NCBI RefSeq assembly: GCF_025602895.1 | Contig: NW_026516209.1 | Location: 620,001 to 684,000 of the forward strand | Direction: 5' to 3' | Source: Polychytrium aggregatum | Taxonomy: Eukaryota; Chytridiomycota; Chytridiomycetes; Polychytriales | Length of the DNA: 64,000 nucleotides | Shown here: piece after piece, positions 24,611-37,967 of the stretch | Position numbering within the stretch: the first letter of the stretch is position 1 | Layout: every line of letters begins with the position of its first letter | The notes under the pieces: model-generated | Database searches by the model: none | The model's input: only the letters and a program-made list of their open reading frames with translations | What the model was told of the DNA's origin: nothing | Made by a program: the position numbers and the translations under genes

Positions 24611-25434
24611 GCAGCGCTCTCGCCACCACAGCGGCGCACCCCAAGCGCCAGGATGCCCTCGCCGAGAACGCCCTGCTCAGTCCCACATGTGCGACCGGCG
24701 CCTCCAAGGCTGTTGGTCTGCTGCCCTGTCCTGGCTCGTCTCCAGCGACAAACAAACACGGCCGGCAAAGCCCACTCTGGCCAGCGCTTTCTCCTGTTGT
24801 CCGGCCCAAGCAGTGCCGGCGCTTCTCCATTTGTTTTTCAGGCTGCAGCCCGGCTGGTTCTCTGACTCTTCCCTTCCCTTCGCTCTCGATCTTGCTGTCC
24901 TGCGGCCCCGCAAGCTTCTGCTGCTCCTCTGTCGCCATCTGCTCTCGGCACACCCTTCCCAAACCTTCCCTGCCGGCGCCCCGCCATGTCCTCCAATAGC
25001 CCAGAGCCCGTGCTCCAGTAAGTCCGTCGCGGATTGATAGCCATGCCGTTGCGCAAGCGCTGTCTCGTGTGCTTCATCGTCCAATGTCGGGCTGTCCCTC
25101 TCGGGCATGCCCAGACATGCTCGGGTACCGACGCATGCTCTTGCTGCTGCCGTCACTGCTCTTGCTGCTGCCGTCACTGCTCTTGCTGCGATTGCCCGCG
25201 GGTCCCCGAAACTGGGCCATAGAGGGCCCATGTCGGGCTGCCCTTTGGTGGATTCGCCGTTTCCTGAATCAAGGACGGGCAGTCGGGGCGTGGCAGATCC
25301 CGCATCGAGGCATCCGCATCGAGGCATCCGCATCCACATTTGCTATGGTGGGCCATCTCGCCATCTCCGCTCACAGCCGTCTGAATTTCTTCTGGCCATC
25401 CCCGACAACGCATCTCCTCTTATCCTCTGTCCGG

Positions 25435-28400
25435 ATGACCATGTCGGCATCGACAACCATCCTCAGTGACCGATACGGGTTCAAACGAACCTTTGACGCC
25501 GTCTCGCAGGAGGATCAGGATCGGTTCGACCGCGAGTACCGCGAGATCGAGCGCCGACGGTCTCAGAAGTGGGCCCAGCTCCTCTTGAGAAATAAGGGCG
25601 AGCTGCCACCCAAGTCGGATAAGGGTGGGTCTACCGAGAGCGCCGAGGCTGTGCAGGCCGAGCAGATCGTCGCTGTCGGCGAGACTGTCGTCGCTGCGTC
25701 CTCGAGCTGTATCGATCTGGAACTGGTGGTCGCCACCATGGCTGCTTCGGCAGCAGCCGCTCTGGCTCCCCGTTGCTGCGTCCGACCCGATCGATCGAGC
25801 AGGGAGCATCGCAAGCCACCATGCCCATTCGTCGATTGCCCACCCGGCTAACCACCAACCAACCTCCACCCCTCGCTTCCTGACCTGCAACGACGCTCCC
25901 GACCAGTCAAGCGATATATCCGCAAGGGCATTCCCAAGGAGCTTCGAGCCCGAGTGAGTACCGCAAGCCTGCCTTTGTGGCCGCAGACACTGTTTTCCGA
26001 GGATCACCCCGCCCCTTCTGCCTCTGACCAACAACTATCCTTTCCATCCAGTCCTGGTACCACTACTGTGGTGCCGACAAGCTCCGAGAGGAGAATCCCG
26101 CCATCTACGTTGCGTTAACCTACCGAGAATTCCAGGATCGGCAGCAGGGCTATACCAAGGAAACCAACAAGGTTCTGGAGTGGATCGAGATTCTTGAGCG
26201 GGGTAAGATGTGCATGAGAAGCCGATGTCGGAGACTGAAGAGTGTCGCCGATTTATGGAGCCAATTCTGCCGCCTCAGTCTCGGCAAGCTGTCAAAGGCG
26301 CATTCTCCTCATTCGTCCATTTGCACATTCGTCCATTTGCACATTCGTCCATTTGCACCATTTGCACCATTTGCACCATTTGCACATTTGTCCATTTGCA
26401 CCATTTGCACCATTTGCACCATTTGCACCATTTGCACATTTGTCCATTTGCACCATTTGCACCATTTGCACCATTTGCACCATTTGCACCATTTGCACCA
26501 TTTGCACCATTTGCACATTTGTCCATTTGCACCATTTGCACCATTTGCACCATTTGCACCATTTGCACATTTGTCCATTTGCACCTCCCTCTCTCGATGA
26601 CGCTGACGGTATTCAATGCGCTCATATCCGACGGGTGCCGTATGCTGTGCTCTAGACGTCCATCGGACCTTTCCCGAAAACACCAAGTTCCAAGTTAACC
26701 GGGCCGAGTCCCAGAGCATTCCGCGCATCCCAACACCAACGCCCAAGGCCTCATCTGATTTGTCGCTGGTTTCGTCTGTGGACGACGACTCGGACTCCTC
26801 TATTGTCGACTCAGACTCGGATTTCGACAATGTTCCGTCCGAAGGCGAGACCAGCAGACCCTCGCGCTCCAAGCCTGCCCAGCCAGGCCAGGCCAACGAC
26901 AACGACGAGCCCGAGTCGCCCTGGTACCGCATTTCGCCCACAGAGCATCTGACGCCTGTGGAGCGGCTGCAGCGGTCACCGTCGCGGTCCAACTCGGCGC
27001 ACTCAATCAAGTCCAACCGCTCGCGCCGATCGCGGTCCAACTCGCAGCGCCAGAGTGGCGACGACAAGCTGGCTGCCGAGGTGCCGCCGCCTCCCGTCCC
27101 TTCCATCCCGGTCTGGGAACTCAATCCGTATCTGTGCTCGCTGCGCCGCATTCTCGCCGCCTTTGCATACTACTCATGGCCTCATCCCGATCCCGCACGT
27201 GCGCTGCCTCATCCGTGCTCCTACAACATTGGCTACTGCCAGTCGCTCAACTTTATCGTGGGCATGCTGCTGCTCGTCTATGGCGAGGGTGAGCCAGGCT
27301 ATGCCGCCACCACGCCGCTCTCCAAGAACGACACGCGCATCGATGTCGAGGAGAAGGTCTTTTGGACCCTCGTCGTGATTGTCGATCAGCTGCTGCCCAA
27401 GGAGATGTACGGAAACACTCTCGAGGGCACTCGCATCGAGCAGGAGATCCTGTGGAGATGGATCCTTGGCCAGAGGGGCTCCAAGTTTGGCGTCGGCCGA
27501 GTGGCCAAGTGGGTCGACCACATGGAGACCAGCGAGGTGCCACGGTCTCCCAAGATCCGAGCCAAGGACCGCGCAAACATGGGCCAAGGGGGCAGCGGCA
27601 TGCCTCCGCTTTCCATGGTGACGACCCAATGGTTTATGACGCTGTTTATCAACGTTCTCCCTGTCGAGGTGAGCCCGCAGTGCACACCCGGACACGCCTC
27701 CGCCTCGTCGCCGACGATCCATGCGACTAATGGCAATCGCTCTCCTGTCTGATGCTTCTGGATCCTCGATCGATCGTGCACCAAGACTGCGCTGCGTGTC
27801 TGGGACTGCTTCTTCTAGTAAGTACGAGCACGATGAATGCGAAATCGCTGCATGCCGAACGTTTGATTGCACACAGATACGCCCGTTTTGCCACCGCGAA
27901 CTCGGTCGTGTGAGAGGGATGGTCTCACTCGGTGCGACGCATGTGCGCACTGGCCCAGACATGACCTGGGGCTGATGCCAGCATCCACCTTTGTGATTCT
28001 CTCAGCCAAGGCGAGAAGGTTCTGATGCGAGTGGCGCTGACGCTGCTCAAGATCCATGAGGAGCAAATCCTTGCATTCGAGGATCCTCTTGAGGCATGGA
28101 AGTTTGTCAAGGTGCGTATGTGTGATTCCAACGCATTGTGCCGGGCCGAGCGGAGCCGAGGCGATGTAGCTTGGCCAGCCTGCCCAACCGATGGCCAAGT
28201 GACCAGACTTTGCTGGCCAGACAGGGTCCAGTGGCGATACGGATATGCGAGCACGGCAGGCTCTAGCGTTGCTTGGCGGACCTTGATCACTCACACAGCC
28301 ATCTGGGACCCAACAGGATATGCCGCAGCGAATGTACGACTGCCACCGCCTGCTCGAGATCTGCTTCAAGCCCCGGCATCCCATCAACCCCTTTGAGGAA

Positions 28401-28559
28401 ACCACGACGATGCAGCTCGAGAACGAGGACGGTGCCCGGCGGTCCACCAGCGTCAAGGTCCGCCGCGGCGTCGGCACGGTGTCGACCAAGCTCATTGAAA
28501 AGTACAGAGAGCTGGCGATTGAGGAGCGCAAGAGCACGACAGGGCCGGAGCAGCAGTAG
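25435..28559 (+). CDS. TBC-domain Rab GTPase-activating protein, GRTP1-like, multi-exon
   Basis: Rab-GAP that accelerates GTP hydrolysis with an Arg and a Gln finger. The N-terminus YGFKRTFD, then SVKRYIRKGIPKELRAR and SWYHYCGADKLREENP, resembles animal GRTP1. The arginine finger is in LERDVHRTFPEN (exon starting 26,656) and the glutamine finger in YNIGYCQSLNFIVGMLLLVY. Later TBC blocks are FWTLVVIVDQLLPKEMY, TQWFMTLFINVLPVE, TALRVWDCFF and GEKVLMRVALTLLKIHEEQI. The stop is TAG 28,557-28,559. An insert of about 140 Ser/Asp/Arg-rich residues splits the domain after the arginine finger. Seven or more exons. A short exon at 24,986 (MSSNSPEPVL followed by gtaagt) may be the true first exon; otherwise translation starts at ATG 25,435 or 25,441. 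The intron 26,203-26,655 contains a large minisatellite. Confidence 0.88.
26311..26585. repeat. 9-bp minisatellite (ccatttgca)n in a TBC-gene intron
   Basis: About 275 bp of tandem ccatttgca units. They are grouped into blocks, each opening with a catttgt/cattcgt variant, so there is a higher-order pattern. The array lies wholly inside the intron just before the arginine-finger exon. It is open in all three frames on both strands, which produces false open frames. Confidence 0.95.
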
Positions 28560-29074
28560 CAGCAGCAGTAGCAGCAACGAGGCGACGGCGCCAGTCGATG
28601 CACACTCGTATATTTCAGTTGGCGACCCCGCTGCGGGTGCTTGTGGGTGTGTGCGGACTCTTATCAGTTGATACGGCTGGGCTGACTGGGAGACCGAGCC
28701 TGCACTGCTTTCGCATGTCCAAGGATCGCCGATTCATGTTGCCGCCCTGGACCAGCCCTTGTTCCCCCCCACACACACACACACAGCCCCAGCCCTAGAC
28801 CTAGACTGCGCACGTGTTCAACCTGCCAGAGAAAAAAATGCACAAATATCGCACAACACGGCTCGTTCTGCCGGATCTGCATACCCGCACATACGAGATC
28901 ATCGCTGACGGGGAAGAGCGGTCGGAAACATTGCCGATATCGACCAGAGGAGACCTGTCCTACACCTGCACCCACCAGCCACAGCTTCCGAATCCACCGC
29001 CTTTCTTTGCTTTTCGCCCATTAGCTCCACAGAGCAACACCACTCCCTCCATCGTATTGAATCACACAACAGCC
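28560..29074. other. Intergenic region TBC gene to mL53
   Basis: Contains a (CA)n run at 28,768-28,787 preceded by poly-C. No gene seen; it should hold the TBC terminator and the mL53 promoter. Confidence 0.4.
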
Positions 29075-29850
29075 ATGCTCCGCTTCGTCGACAAGATCAC
29101 GCTGTCGTTTGCGCCCCTGAATACCTCCTCTCGATCTGTCCGGTAGGCAGCTGCGCAGGTCGAGTGCGCATGTGGATGTGGGTGTGGCCCGAGAGTCGAA
29201 GGAGCGGCGTTGGGCAGCGCATCTTCAACTCGCAGCCAAATCGTGCCAGAAGGAGGATCAGGGAGACGAATGAAATGAAGGAATGCACTCAACGTCGCGG
29301 TGAACACTGCCCATGGCCTCGGCCATGTGTACAGCGCCAGCTCCAAGCCGACAAAGTAACAACCTTTGGCGGATACCCGATGGGACGAAGGGGCAGTGGC
29401 GACAAATACGATCGGCCGAGCATGGCGAGATATGACGGGCCATACTGGGCATATCTGGGCATTCCACACAAGACAGACCAGCCAGGCGATGCGCGCATAT
29501 ACTCGGAGAAGGGACAAGCGCCGTGAGCACAACTGGACGACTCTAACCTGGCGCACCAACGCTCCAATGCCGCTCGACAGCGGATTCCTGCAGTACCTCA
29601 ACACCGCCAAGAACCGTGCCTCGAATCCCAAGGCCGTCATGACCCTCAACATCTCGGATAAGATTGCACGACCTCTCGTCGAGGTGCACTATCGTAAGTG
29701 TGGGGATGTCGATCCACCCGTTATGTGGCCTTGCCACCAGTTAGATATGGAGCAACTGGCACCGGAGTGACGATCTGGTTTGGTTGTTGGAGCTCTCGCT
29801 TGGCGCGATTTCTCCTTGCTGATGCTCACTACTGACCCGATTCGCCTCTG

Positions 29851-29930
<80 letters not shown>

Positions 29931-30199
29931 TGGACCGGCTCTCGATCTGCAACCCTATCACCATATGCAACCTATCACGCTCTCAAACGGGGCCTTCGCC
30001 GCAACTCGTGTTGGTATGCTCAACTCGGCTCGTGGATGTTGGATGCACTTGGGGGGGGGGCCATGTGTGTGCCCAAACAGGCGACAAGCACATTCTCAAG
30101 GTCAACACCGACACGCTGACAGCACAGGAGATAGTCGCCGATGTCCAGCGACACAGCAAGAAGCTGCAGCTGGCCGAGGACATTAGCCAGGCCAGCTAA
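29075..30199 (+). CDS. MRPL53: Mitochondrial large-subunit ribosomal protein mL53, 3 exons
   Basis: Small protein of the mitochondrial large ribosomal subunit (yeast Mrpl44, human MRPL53). I place the exons at 29,075-29,142, 29,581-29,693 and 30,081-30,199. The borders are GT-AG and both joints rebuild Arg codons (CG|C and C|GC). The result is 99 residues, a typical family length. Blocks are MLRFVDKITLSFAPLNTSSR, RGFLQYLNTAKNRASNPK, IARPLVEVHYRDKHILKV and ADVQRHSKKLQLAED. The last matches the conserved C-terminal block around RHS(K/R)xL. Intron 2 carries a long GAT microsatellite and a poly-G run. Confidence 0.88.
29852..29930. repeat. (GAT)26 microsatellite in mL53 intron 2
   Basis: 79 bases of uninterrupted gat repeats inside an intron. 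Confidence 0.95.
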
Positions 30200-30628
30200 G
30201 CGACAAGCGCAGCCAACCTTTGAATGCATTGATAGGACAAGAGGGGTCGAGCCCTTCGTTCTTTCAATTTCTCTCTCGCTCGCTCTCTCCCTCGTTGTGA
30301 ATACATATGCTGGCGCACCTGCCGGTTTTCTCCGCGACATGCGGTAATGCCTATAGCCAGCGAGGGCTCTCGCGCTCGGCCGTTTCTTTCTGCCATCACT
30401 ATTGGGATTGCCATTCTGTTGCTCTGCTATGCGTTCTACCAGTATATTCTATACTGCATGCGTTCTATCTATCTATTGATTTATCTGCTCTATCGTCTCT
30501 ATCTGCTCTATCTGCTCTATCTGCTCTATCTGTTCCAGGGCCCAAGTATCGATTGATGCCACTGCACTCCGAGCCAGACTTTGTTCCCACGCCCGGCCAG
30601 TGCCCGAGGCCAAGACGGAGCGATCACA
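30200..30628. other. Intergenic region with CTCTATCTG repeat
   Basis: Convergent 3' region. The sequence tgctctatc is repeated about four times at 30,488-30,535 within a longer CTAT-rich tract. No gene seen. Confidence 0.45.
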
Positions 30629-31264
30629 TCAGAGCACCGCTGGTAGTGCGCGGCGAGCAATCGTCATCTGCGAGTCGAGGCTCGAGGGCACGGAGATTGA
30701 CGAGCCGTTCATGAGCAAGGATGTCCGGAGTTCGGACCAGTCGCAGATCGTGGCCTGGTCCGGGTCGCTGTCGGATGTCGAGGCGATGGGCTGCTCGGAT
30801 GCAGGCGGTGCGAGTTCCGAACCAGCCCGGGCAGCCACAGAGTCGTTCAAGGAATGGCTGTCATGCTCTGTCGGTCCAGGCGGAGTGATCATGATGAGCG
30901 GAGACAGGGCCGGCCAGGGAAGTCCGGTGGCTGCAGCGTCGTTTGGGGTTGCATCCGCGGCCGCAATCACAGGCGAGTCGAGAAGCCCCGAATCGATGCT
31001 GGAATCGATCGTCACAACTCGCAGCAGGGTGTCTGGATTGTCGGGCGCAGGCCGGGCTGGCGTGCGACTGGCAGCTTGGTGCTGAACGTCGAGGGTTTCG
31101 ACGGGTTGAGCACATTTGGAGCTGCGGCTGCGTCGGCGAACGCGGATGCAGAGGATGGATGCGACGAGAACCAGGAGGACCAGGGCAGCACCGCCAAGGG
31201 ACCAGAAGAGAACTCTGTGGGTCGACAGGATGCTGGTGGGCGGGGTGTCGTTGGGTGTGGTCAT
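30629..31264 (-). CDS. Single-pass membrane protein with Ser/Pro/Asp-rich cytoplasmic tail
   Basis: Not recognised. ATG 31,264 gives 211 residues. A short Thr/Pro N-terminus is followed by one strong membrane helix (LFWSLGGAALVLLVLVASIL) at about residues 19-40. A basic stop-transfer sequence (RVRRRSRSSK) and a long Ser/Pro/Asp-rich tail follow. By the positive-inside rule the tail would be cytoplasmic. The segment just upstream (about 31,260-31,380) encodes SRTISVDLFLSSDPTAFSP in another frame. The present ORF may therefore be only the last exon of a larger secreted or wall-sensor-type membrane protein. Confidence 0.5.
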   Translation of the reverse strand: MTTPNDTPPTSILSTHRVLFWSLGGAALVLLVLVASILCIRVRRRSRSSKCAQPVETLDVQHQAASRTPARPAPDNPDTLLRVVTIDSSIDSGLLDSPVIAAADATPNDAAATGLPWPALSPLIMITPPGPTEHDSHSLNDSVAARAGSELAPPASEQPIASTSDSDPDQATICDWSELRTSLLMNGSSISVPSSLDSQMTIARRALPAVL

Positions 31265-33113
31265 TGTGCCCCGTGTGATGGTGAGAATGCTGTGGGGTCG
31301 CTGGAGAGGAAGAGATCGACGCTGATGGTCCTGGACGTTCCAGAGCCGATCATGAAATAGGCCGAGGGTCCTTTCGTATGCCCGGCAAGGGTGGGCGCAC
31401 CGCCCAGCCCTGGCTGAGAAGAGTCAGCTGCACCAGGCAAGCCCAAGATATGAACCTGGAGAGCCAGATGCGAACAAGCTGGCTCGTGCAGCTGGAGCCC
31501 AAGGCGACCCAGCCAGCAGCAACAAGCGGCCGAGTCAGGAGCGACGATGGCTCTTGTTGGATCTGCGGATCAAGGCCGGGCTATAAATAGAACCAAAAGA
31601 CACAACGGCCGCCGTGGTAACGATCGAGATGGGGCGCATGGGCGACTGGGAGAGGTGTGGACCGTCGGCGCGATTGCTACCGGGGGTTGAATTGACGACA
31701 GGACATTGTCTCGTTTGGACAAACACGGCGTAGCCGGATCATATCATTTCCCTGGGTGTCCCTGTGTGAGGGAGGAAGCCGCAGGGCAAAGAGCAAAATC
31801 ACTGCAAGACCTCGGTGAATGGATTATATATCAAAGTCGTCTGATCCACACAAGCCACACAACCCACGCAACCCACGCAAGTCATCCGTGCGTGAGGGTG
31901 TCCGGTTGCTGTAATCGGCAAGTGCCTGTGCTGGCTGGATTGCAAATGCGCAAGCAGATATGGGAGGCAATCCGCGGCGAGCAGACAGACGGCGTGGCGG
32001 ACGAGGCCCGACAAGCTCATGGCAGCCGAGGCTCTCCGGCGTAACGAGCACCAGGAATTGCCCCGACGCTTGGTCGGCGAACAGCCCGGGCGGTCATGGC
32101 CGTTCTCGGCTGCTCGCCCGGCTGCCATGTACAGACAGCGATCATGGTTGCCGACACGTTGCGAGCACGCTGCCGCCACGCCCCCGCGCGGTGCCTGAGT
32201 TTTGGCTCTTGGGCAACGGCGGTATTCAGGGGTCGTTGCGGTGGATAACGATCGGGTGGTGGACGTTGTCGGGCGATGTGGTTCTCTGCCGGGGCAGAGC
32301 TGGCCAGGGCAGGCCACGTATGCCAAGGCAGAACCGCAGGACCTGCGCTTGGAGGGATGACCCGGTCAGACACAGCGATTCGCTTGGCAGTCCAACTGGC
32401 AGTCCAACTGGCAGTCCAACTGGCAGTCCAACTGGCAGTCCAACTGGCAGTCCAACTGGCAGTCCAACTGGCAGTCCAACTGGCAGTCCGATTTGCAATC
32501 CGATCAATGCTCAACCGCAAAACCCATCCCCCAAGCCGTCCAAGCGACCAGCCCGGCGATCCGCCCATCCGACCGCCGCTGCCATGTCTCTTGACCCGGC
32601 ACGGCCCATGTCTTTCGGCGGCCCGCAGCCGCGCCTGGTTGGCCCGCTGGTTGCGTCATCGCCGCCCACTCAGCGGCGGCCGCGAAGACCTCATCGCGGC
32701 CGCTATGTAATCGTGCCGCGACAGGAGATTAGACATGTTCCACAGAGACCGAGATCTTCGCCGGCCCAAGGCCAACGAAAGAAAAAAAGTTTGGGGTCGG
32801 GACGGCCGAGAAGACTGCAGGCGCATGCCAAAGCCACTGCCGAGAGCGCCGTCTGCGTTGCTTCTGTTGCTCCTGCCAGCGGTGCTGTGCTCTCGCCGAG
32901 ACCCGCGCTCTCGCTGTGGTCTGCGCCCGCTCGCGACATCGGTCACTGGGCCGCGGCATCGCTGCCAAACTCCCCCCCCCAATCTCACATAAATAGACCC
33001 ATAACGCACCTCCCGTCGCCTCTTTCTCCCTCGCGACGCTTCCAGGCTGTTCCCTTGATCTTCCCCGAGCATCTCACTCTGCTCCTTCCACTCCCCCTCG
33101 TTCATCTGCAGCC
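31265..33113. other. Long intergenic region upstream of ATP sulfurylase
   Basis: No convincing gene. A 12-bp minisatellite (32,386-32,493) is listed separately. A perfect inverted gcggccgc pair flanks 32,675-32,703. The sequence acataaatagac at about 32,987-32,998, roughly 120 bp before the ATP sulfurylase ATG, could be a TATA-type element. Confidence 0.4.
32386..32493. repeat. 12-bp minisatellite (ggcagtccaact)n
   Basis: Eight exact copies plus one variant (ggcagtccgatt) in intergenic DNA; it reads as PTGS repeats on the plus strand. Confidence 0.95.
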
Positions 33114-35434
<2,321 letters not shown>

Positions 35435-35954
35435 AGCGGCCCGGACCGGAGGAGGGACCTGTTGATGCGGGAGACCTGGTGCTATTGCCGTTGGCCACTG
35501 ATCCGCGATGCAGCCCAACCCACCGAATTTTTGATCGTTTCGCATCCGAGAACAGCACCGTTCTCATGTAAAATATAACTAGTATACTTTATTCAAGGGG
35601 AATCGGGACATCCTCGTGATTCCCGTATGTCAGCGTGGTTTATGATGAGAATGGGTCGAACAGAACTACACGCGATTCAACAGATCACCTCTGAGCGAAG
35701 ACCTCCAGTCGCTCTCCGGCCTCGAGTCATTCTGTGCTTGGGCACATCGGAAGGGCATGTTCGGGACACCCCCTTGATGAATGGTCTCGTGGCCCAAACA
35801 GGGCCCATGGGTTGTGCCTGCCGACCGGGCATGGGACTGCGCCCAAAGCACCACCCCGCCATACAAATGGCCATCGTCCTCCATCATCCGAGCCCATCGC
35901 CTCCCGAACCCACCTGCCCTCTTCAAACCCACCTGCCCAACGCTCGCCTCCGCC
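35435..35954. other. Intergenic region holding a decayed transposon copy
   Basis: 3' flank of MET3 and 5' flank of the DUF4246 gene; most of it is the decayed Mariner/Fanzor derivative at about 35,583-35,800. Confidence 0.6.
35583..35800 (-). mobile_element. Decayed copy of the Mariner/Fanzor-derived short element
   Basis: The left end tatactttattcaaggggaa followed by tcgggaca matches the reverse complement of the right end of the 37.9-41.6 kb element. The next segment (tgtcagcgtggtttatgatg) matches the inverted short copy at 43.6 kb (tgtcagcgtagtctgtgatg). Then acagatcac and gaagacctccagtcgctctc match the 3' tip of the Fanzor gene. Near 35,777 gatgaatggtc equals the sub-terminal sequence of the other end. 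The outer right boundary is not clear and the TIR there has decayed. Confidence 0.65.
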
Positions 35955-37670
35955 ATGAGCTGCCCGAATCCCCAAGAGTTCTGGATGCCCCTCGATCCTT
36001 CGCCCGAGACCAGTGTCAACTGGCGATACAAGGAACTCGACCCCATCACGGCCATCGAGCGCCAGTACCTCGGAGTGATGAATGCCATCCTCGACAAGCC
36101 GCAGTGGTGGGCAAAGCTCAAAGATCCAGAGATCCAGCAAAAGTGGCGGCAAGAGTCCGGCCTCGGCGAGGCGGCCTTCGCGTTGCTCCTCCAGGAGCTT
36201 GCCTGCTATGCGCGAGACTTTATCCAATCCAAGGAGTGGCCCAACGTCTCGCCCATCCCTGCCCACGGCGTCTACATTTCGGATCTCTCGATCAGTCCAG
36301 AGCTGCGCCAGCGGCTCCTCGAGCATGCCGCACCTCTGGAGCAGGAAGCCCTGGTCGAGGGCCGCTGGCATCCCGGCTCCAAGGGCATTGTGCTGGATCT
36401 GGTCCATCCGTCGCCCCACTGCCTTACCTTTGGCAAGTCCCGCTTCTCCAGAAACCCGCAGGCCCTGACCGGCACCGAGACCATTCACTGGCAAGGCACA
36501 CCCGACACTCGCCGAGACATCTCGGCCAAGTATCAGTGGCTGCCCGCCGAGTTTGAGATCGATGCCGACGGCCACGTCTCCATCGCGTCCTACATCAACA
36601 ACCTCCATCCCGAGCTCCACAAGGCTCTCTATGGCGATATCGAGCGCATCTTTGAGGCCATGCTGCCCATGTTCGAGCTCACGGTTGACTCTCTCAACTC
36701 GTCGCCTCGCAACCGCATCGACGTCGACTATGGTAAGCTGTTTGACCACGACCTCTACGACTGGCAGTCCCTTATGTGGAAGGAGCATCGCCAGCAGCTC
36801 CGCAAAGCGCAAGCCGTTGAGGCCGCTCGTGTCGGCGACGACGGCCAGCCCACCACCGGCGATCGTCATCACGACGACGATGAAGATAGCGATGACGATG
36901 ACGATGATGACGATGAGAAGTGGAACTGGATGGATGCCCTCGAAGACACTCGCGAGCTCCACGTTCCCCAGCTGCCCGAGAAGTTTGAGCCCGACGTTCC
37001 CAGTCCCGCCAGATTCCGCGCCCGATCCGTGCAGGCCATCGTCAAGTTGGCCACGATCCACCTCACGCCCGAGAATCCGCGCTATGACGGCGGCAGCTGG
37101 CACATGGAGGGAATGGAGAACGAGGCCATCGCCGCCACAGGCATCTACTACTACGACATGGAGAACATCACCGACTCTGTCCTGCGCTTCCGCCACGCGT
37201 TCGATTCCATGGCCTTTGAGTACAGCCAGAACGACCACCGCGGCATTCTCGAGGTCTTTGACGTCGAAAACGACACCGAGGCCTTGATGGAGCAGGGCCA
37301 GCTCACGGCTTTGCCTGGTCGATGCGCCACGTTCCCAAACTTCCTGCACCACCAGGTGCAGCCATTTGAGCTTGCCGACAAGACTAAGCCAGGCTTCCGC
37401 AAGGTCCTGTGCTTCTTCCTCATCCACCCCCGGAACCACATCATCTCCACCCGGCAGGTTCCTCCCCAGCAGCGATCGTGGCTCCGCCATGCGCTCTACA
37501 GACTACTCCGCCCAAGACTGCCCGAGCTGTGTATCGATCGCATCCAGTACTACCTCGACTGCGATATGTCGATGCAGGATGCCTATGCCCACAGCGAGAA
37601 GGTCATGGACGAGCGCAAGGCAGCCAACAGGGACCGCGACTATGAATACGTTTCACTTTGCGAGCACTAG
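35955..37670 (+). CDS. DUF4246-family protein
   Basis: Large fungal family of unknown function. ATG 35,955 (MSCPNPQEFWMPLDPSP) gives 571 residues in one exon. The frame is open upstream to 35,781, but that part overlaps the transposon remnant and the start chosen follows a ccgcc context. Typical blocks are YQWLPAEFEIDADGHVSIAS, YINNLHPELH, GSWHMEGMENEAIAATGIYY and the C-terminal FCFFLIHP-type segment (KVLCFFLIHPRNHIISTR). A run of Asp/Glu (about residues 305-322) sits in the middle and is encoded by gat/gac repeats. No secretion signal. Some family members are annotated as possible 2-oxoglutarate oxygenases, which I cannot confirm from sequence. Confidence 0.85.
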   Translation: MSCPNPQEFWMPLDPSPETSVNWRYKELDPITAIERQYLGVMNAILDKPQWWAKLKDPEIQQKWRQESGLGEAAFALLLQELACYARDFIQSKEWPNVSPIPAHGVYISDLSISPELRQRLLEHAAPLEQEALVEGRWHPGSKGIVLDLVHPSPHCLTFGKSRFSRNPQALTGTETIHWQGTPDTRRDISAKYQWLPAEFEIDADGHVSIASYINNLHPELHKALYGDIERIFEAMLPMFELTVDSLNSSPRNRIDVDYGKLFDHDLYDWQSLMWKEHRQQLRKAQAVEAARVGDDGQPTTGDRHHDDDEDSDDDDDDDDEKWNWMDALEDTRELHVPQLPEKFEPDVPSPARFRARSVQAIVKLATIHLTPENPRYDGGSWHMEGMENEAIAATGIYYYDMENITDSVLRFRHAFDSMAFEYSQNDHRGILEVFDVENDTEALMEQGQLTALPGRCATFPNFLHHQVQPFELADKTKPGFRKVLCFFLIHPRNHIISTRQVPPQQRSWLRHALYRLLRPRLPELCIDRIQYYLDCDMSMQDAYAHSEKVMDERKAANRDRDYEYVSLCEH

Positions 37671-37881
37671 ACCGACAGCGCGGTCGTGAGTGAACTGCAG
37701 TGATAATACAGCATTTAGAATCCGATAGGACACTGCTTGCACCATCGCTGCATCGCTGCACTCCGTTGTACTGCAACCGTGAGCCACGATCGCCTCCCCG
37801 AGATGGCCCTAGCGGAGCATATCGCCTCAGGTGTTGCGCCGTGCAAGTGTTGCGTCATGCCAGCATCGCTCGAGCAGAAGT

Positions 37882-37909
37882 TAGAGGCAATCCAATAAAA
37901 AACGGGACA
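37882..37909 (+). repeat. Left terminal inverted repeat of the Mariner-Fanzor element
   Basis: TA-initiated end with inner AAAAAACGGGACA. The following about 65 bases, up to the transposase ATG, are also conserved at the corresponding end of the short inverted copy (43,796-43,889). Confidence 0.88.
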
Positions 37910-37967
37910 CCCGGGTTTTTGACCATTCATCGAATATTTTGTTACCCAATGTTATCGCGCGCTGGCC

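Larger units (their letters stand above)
23969..24985. other. Divergent intergenic region
   Basis: Promoter region between the unrecognised minus-strand gene and the TBC gene. Contains a CAG/CAA microsatellite at 24,197-24,237 and a short repeat of caacatgccctgg at 24,573-24,610. No coding exon recognised. Confidence 0.4.

Noticed and set aside
26208-26700. Long frames rich in His-Leu or Ile-Cys-Pro-Phe-Ala repeats on both strands
   Set aside because: They are translations of the ccatttgca minisatellite inside a TBC-gene intron, open in every frame.
32386-32493. CRISPR-like array
   Set aside because: Direct 12-bp units without unique spacers; a simple minisatellite in a eukaryotic genome.
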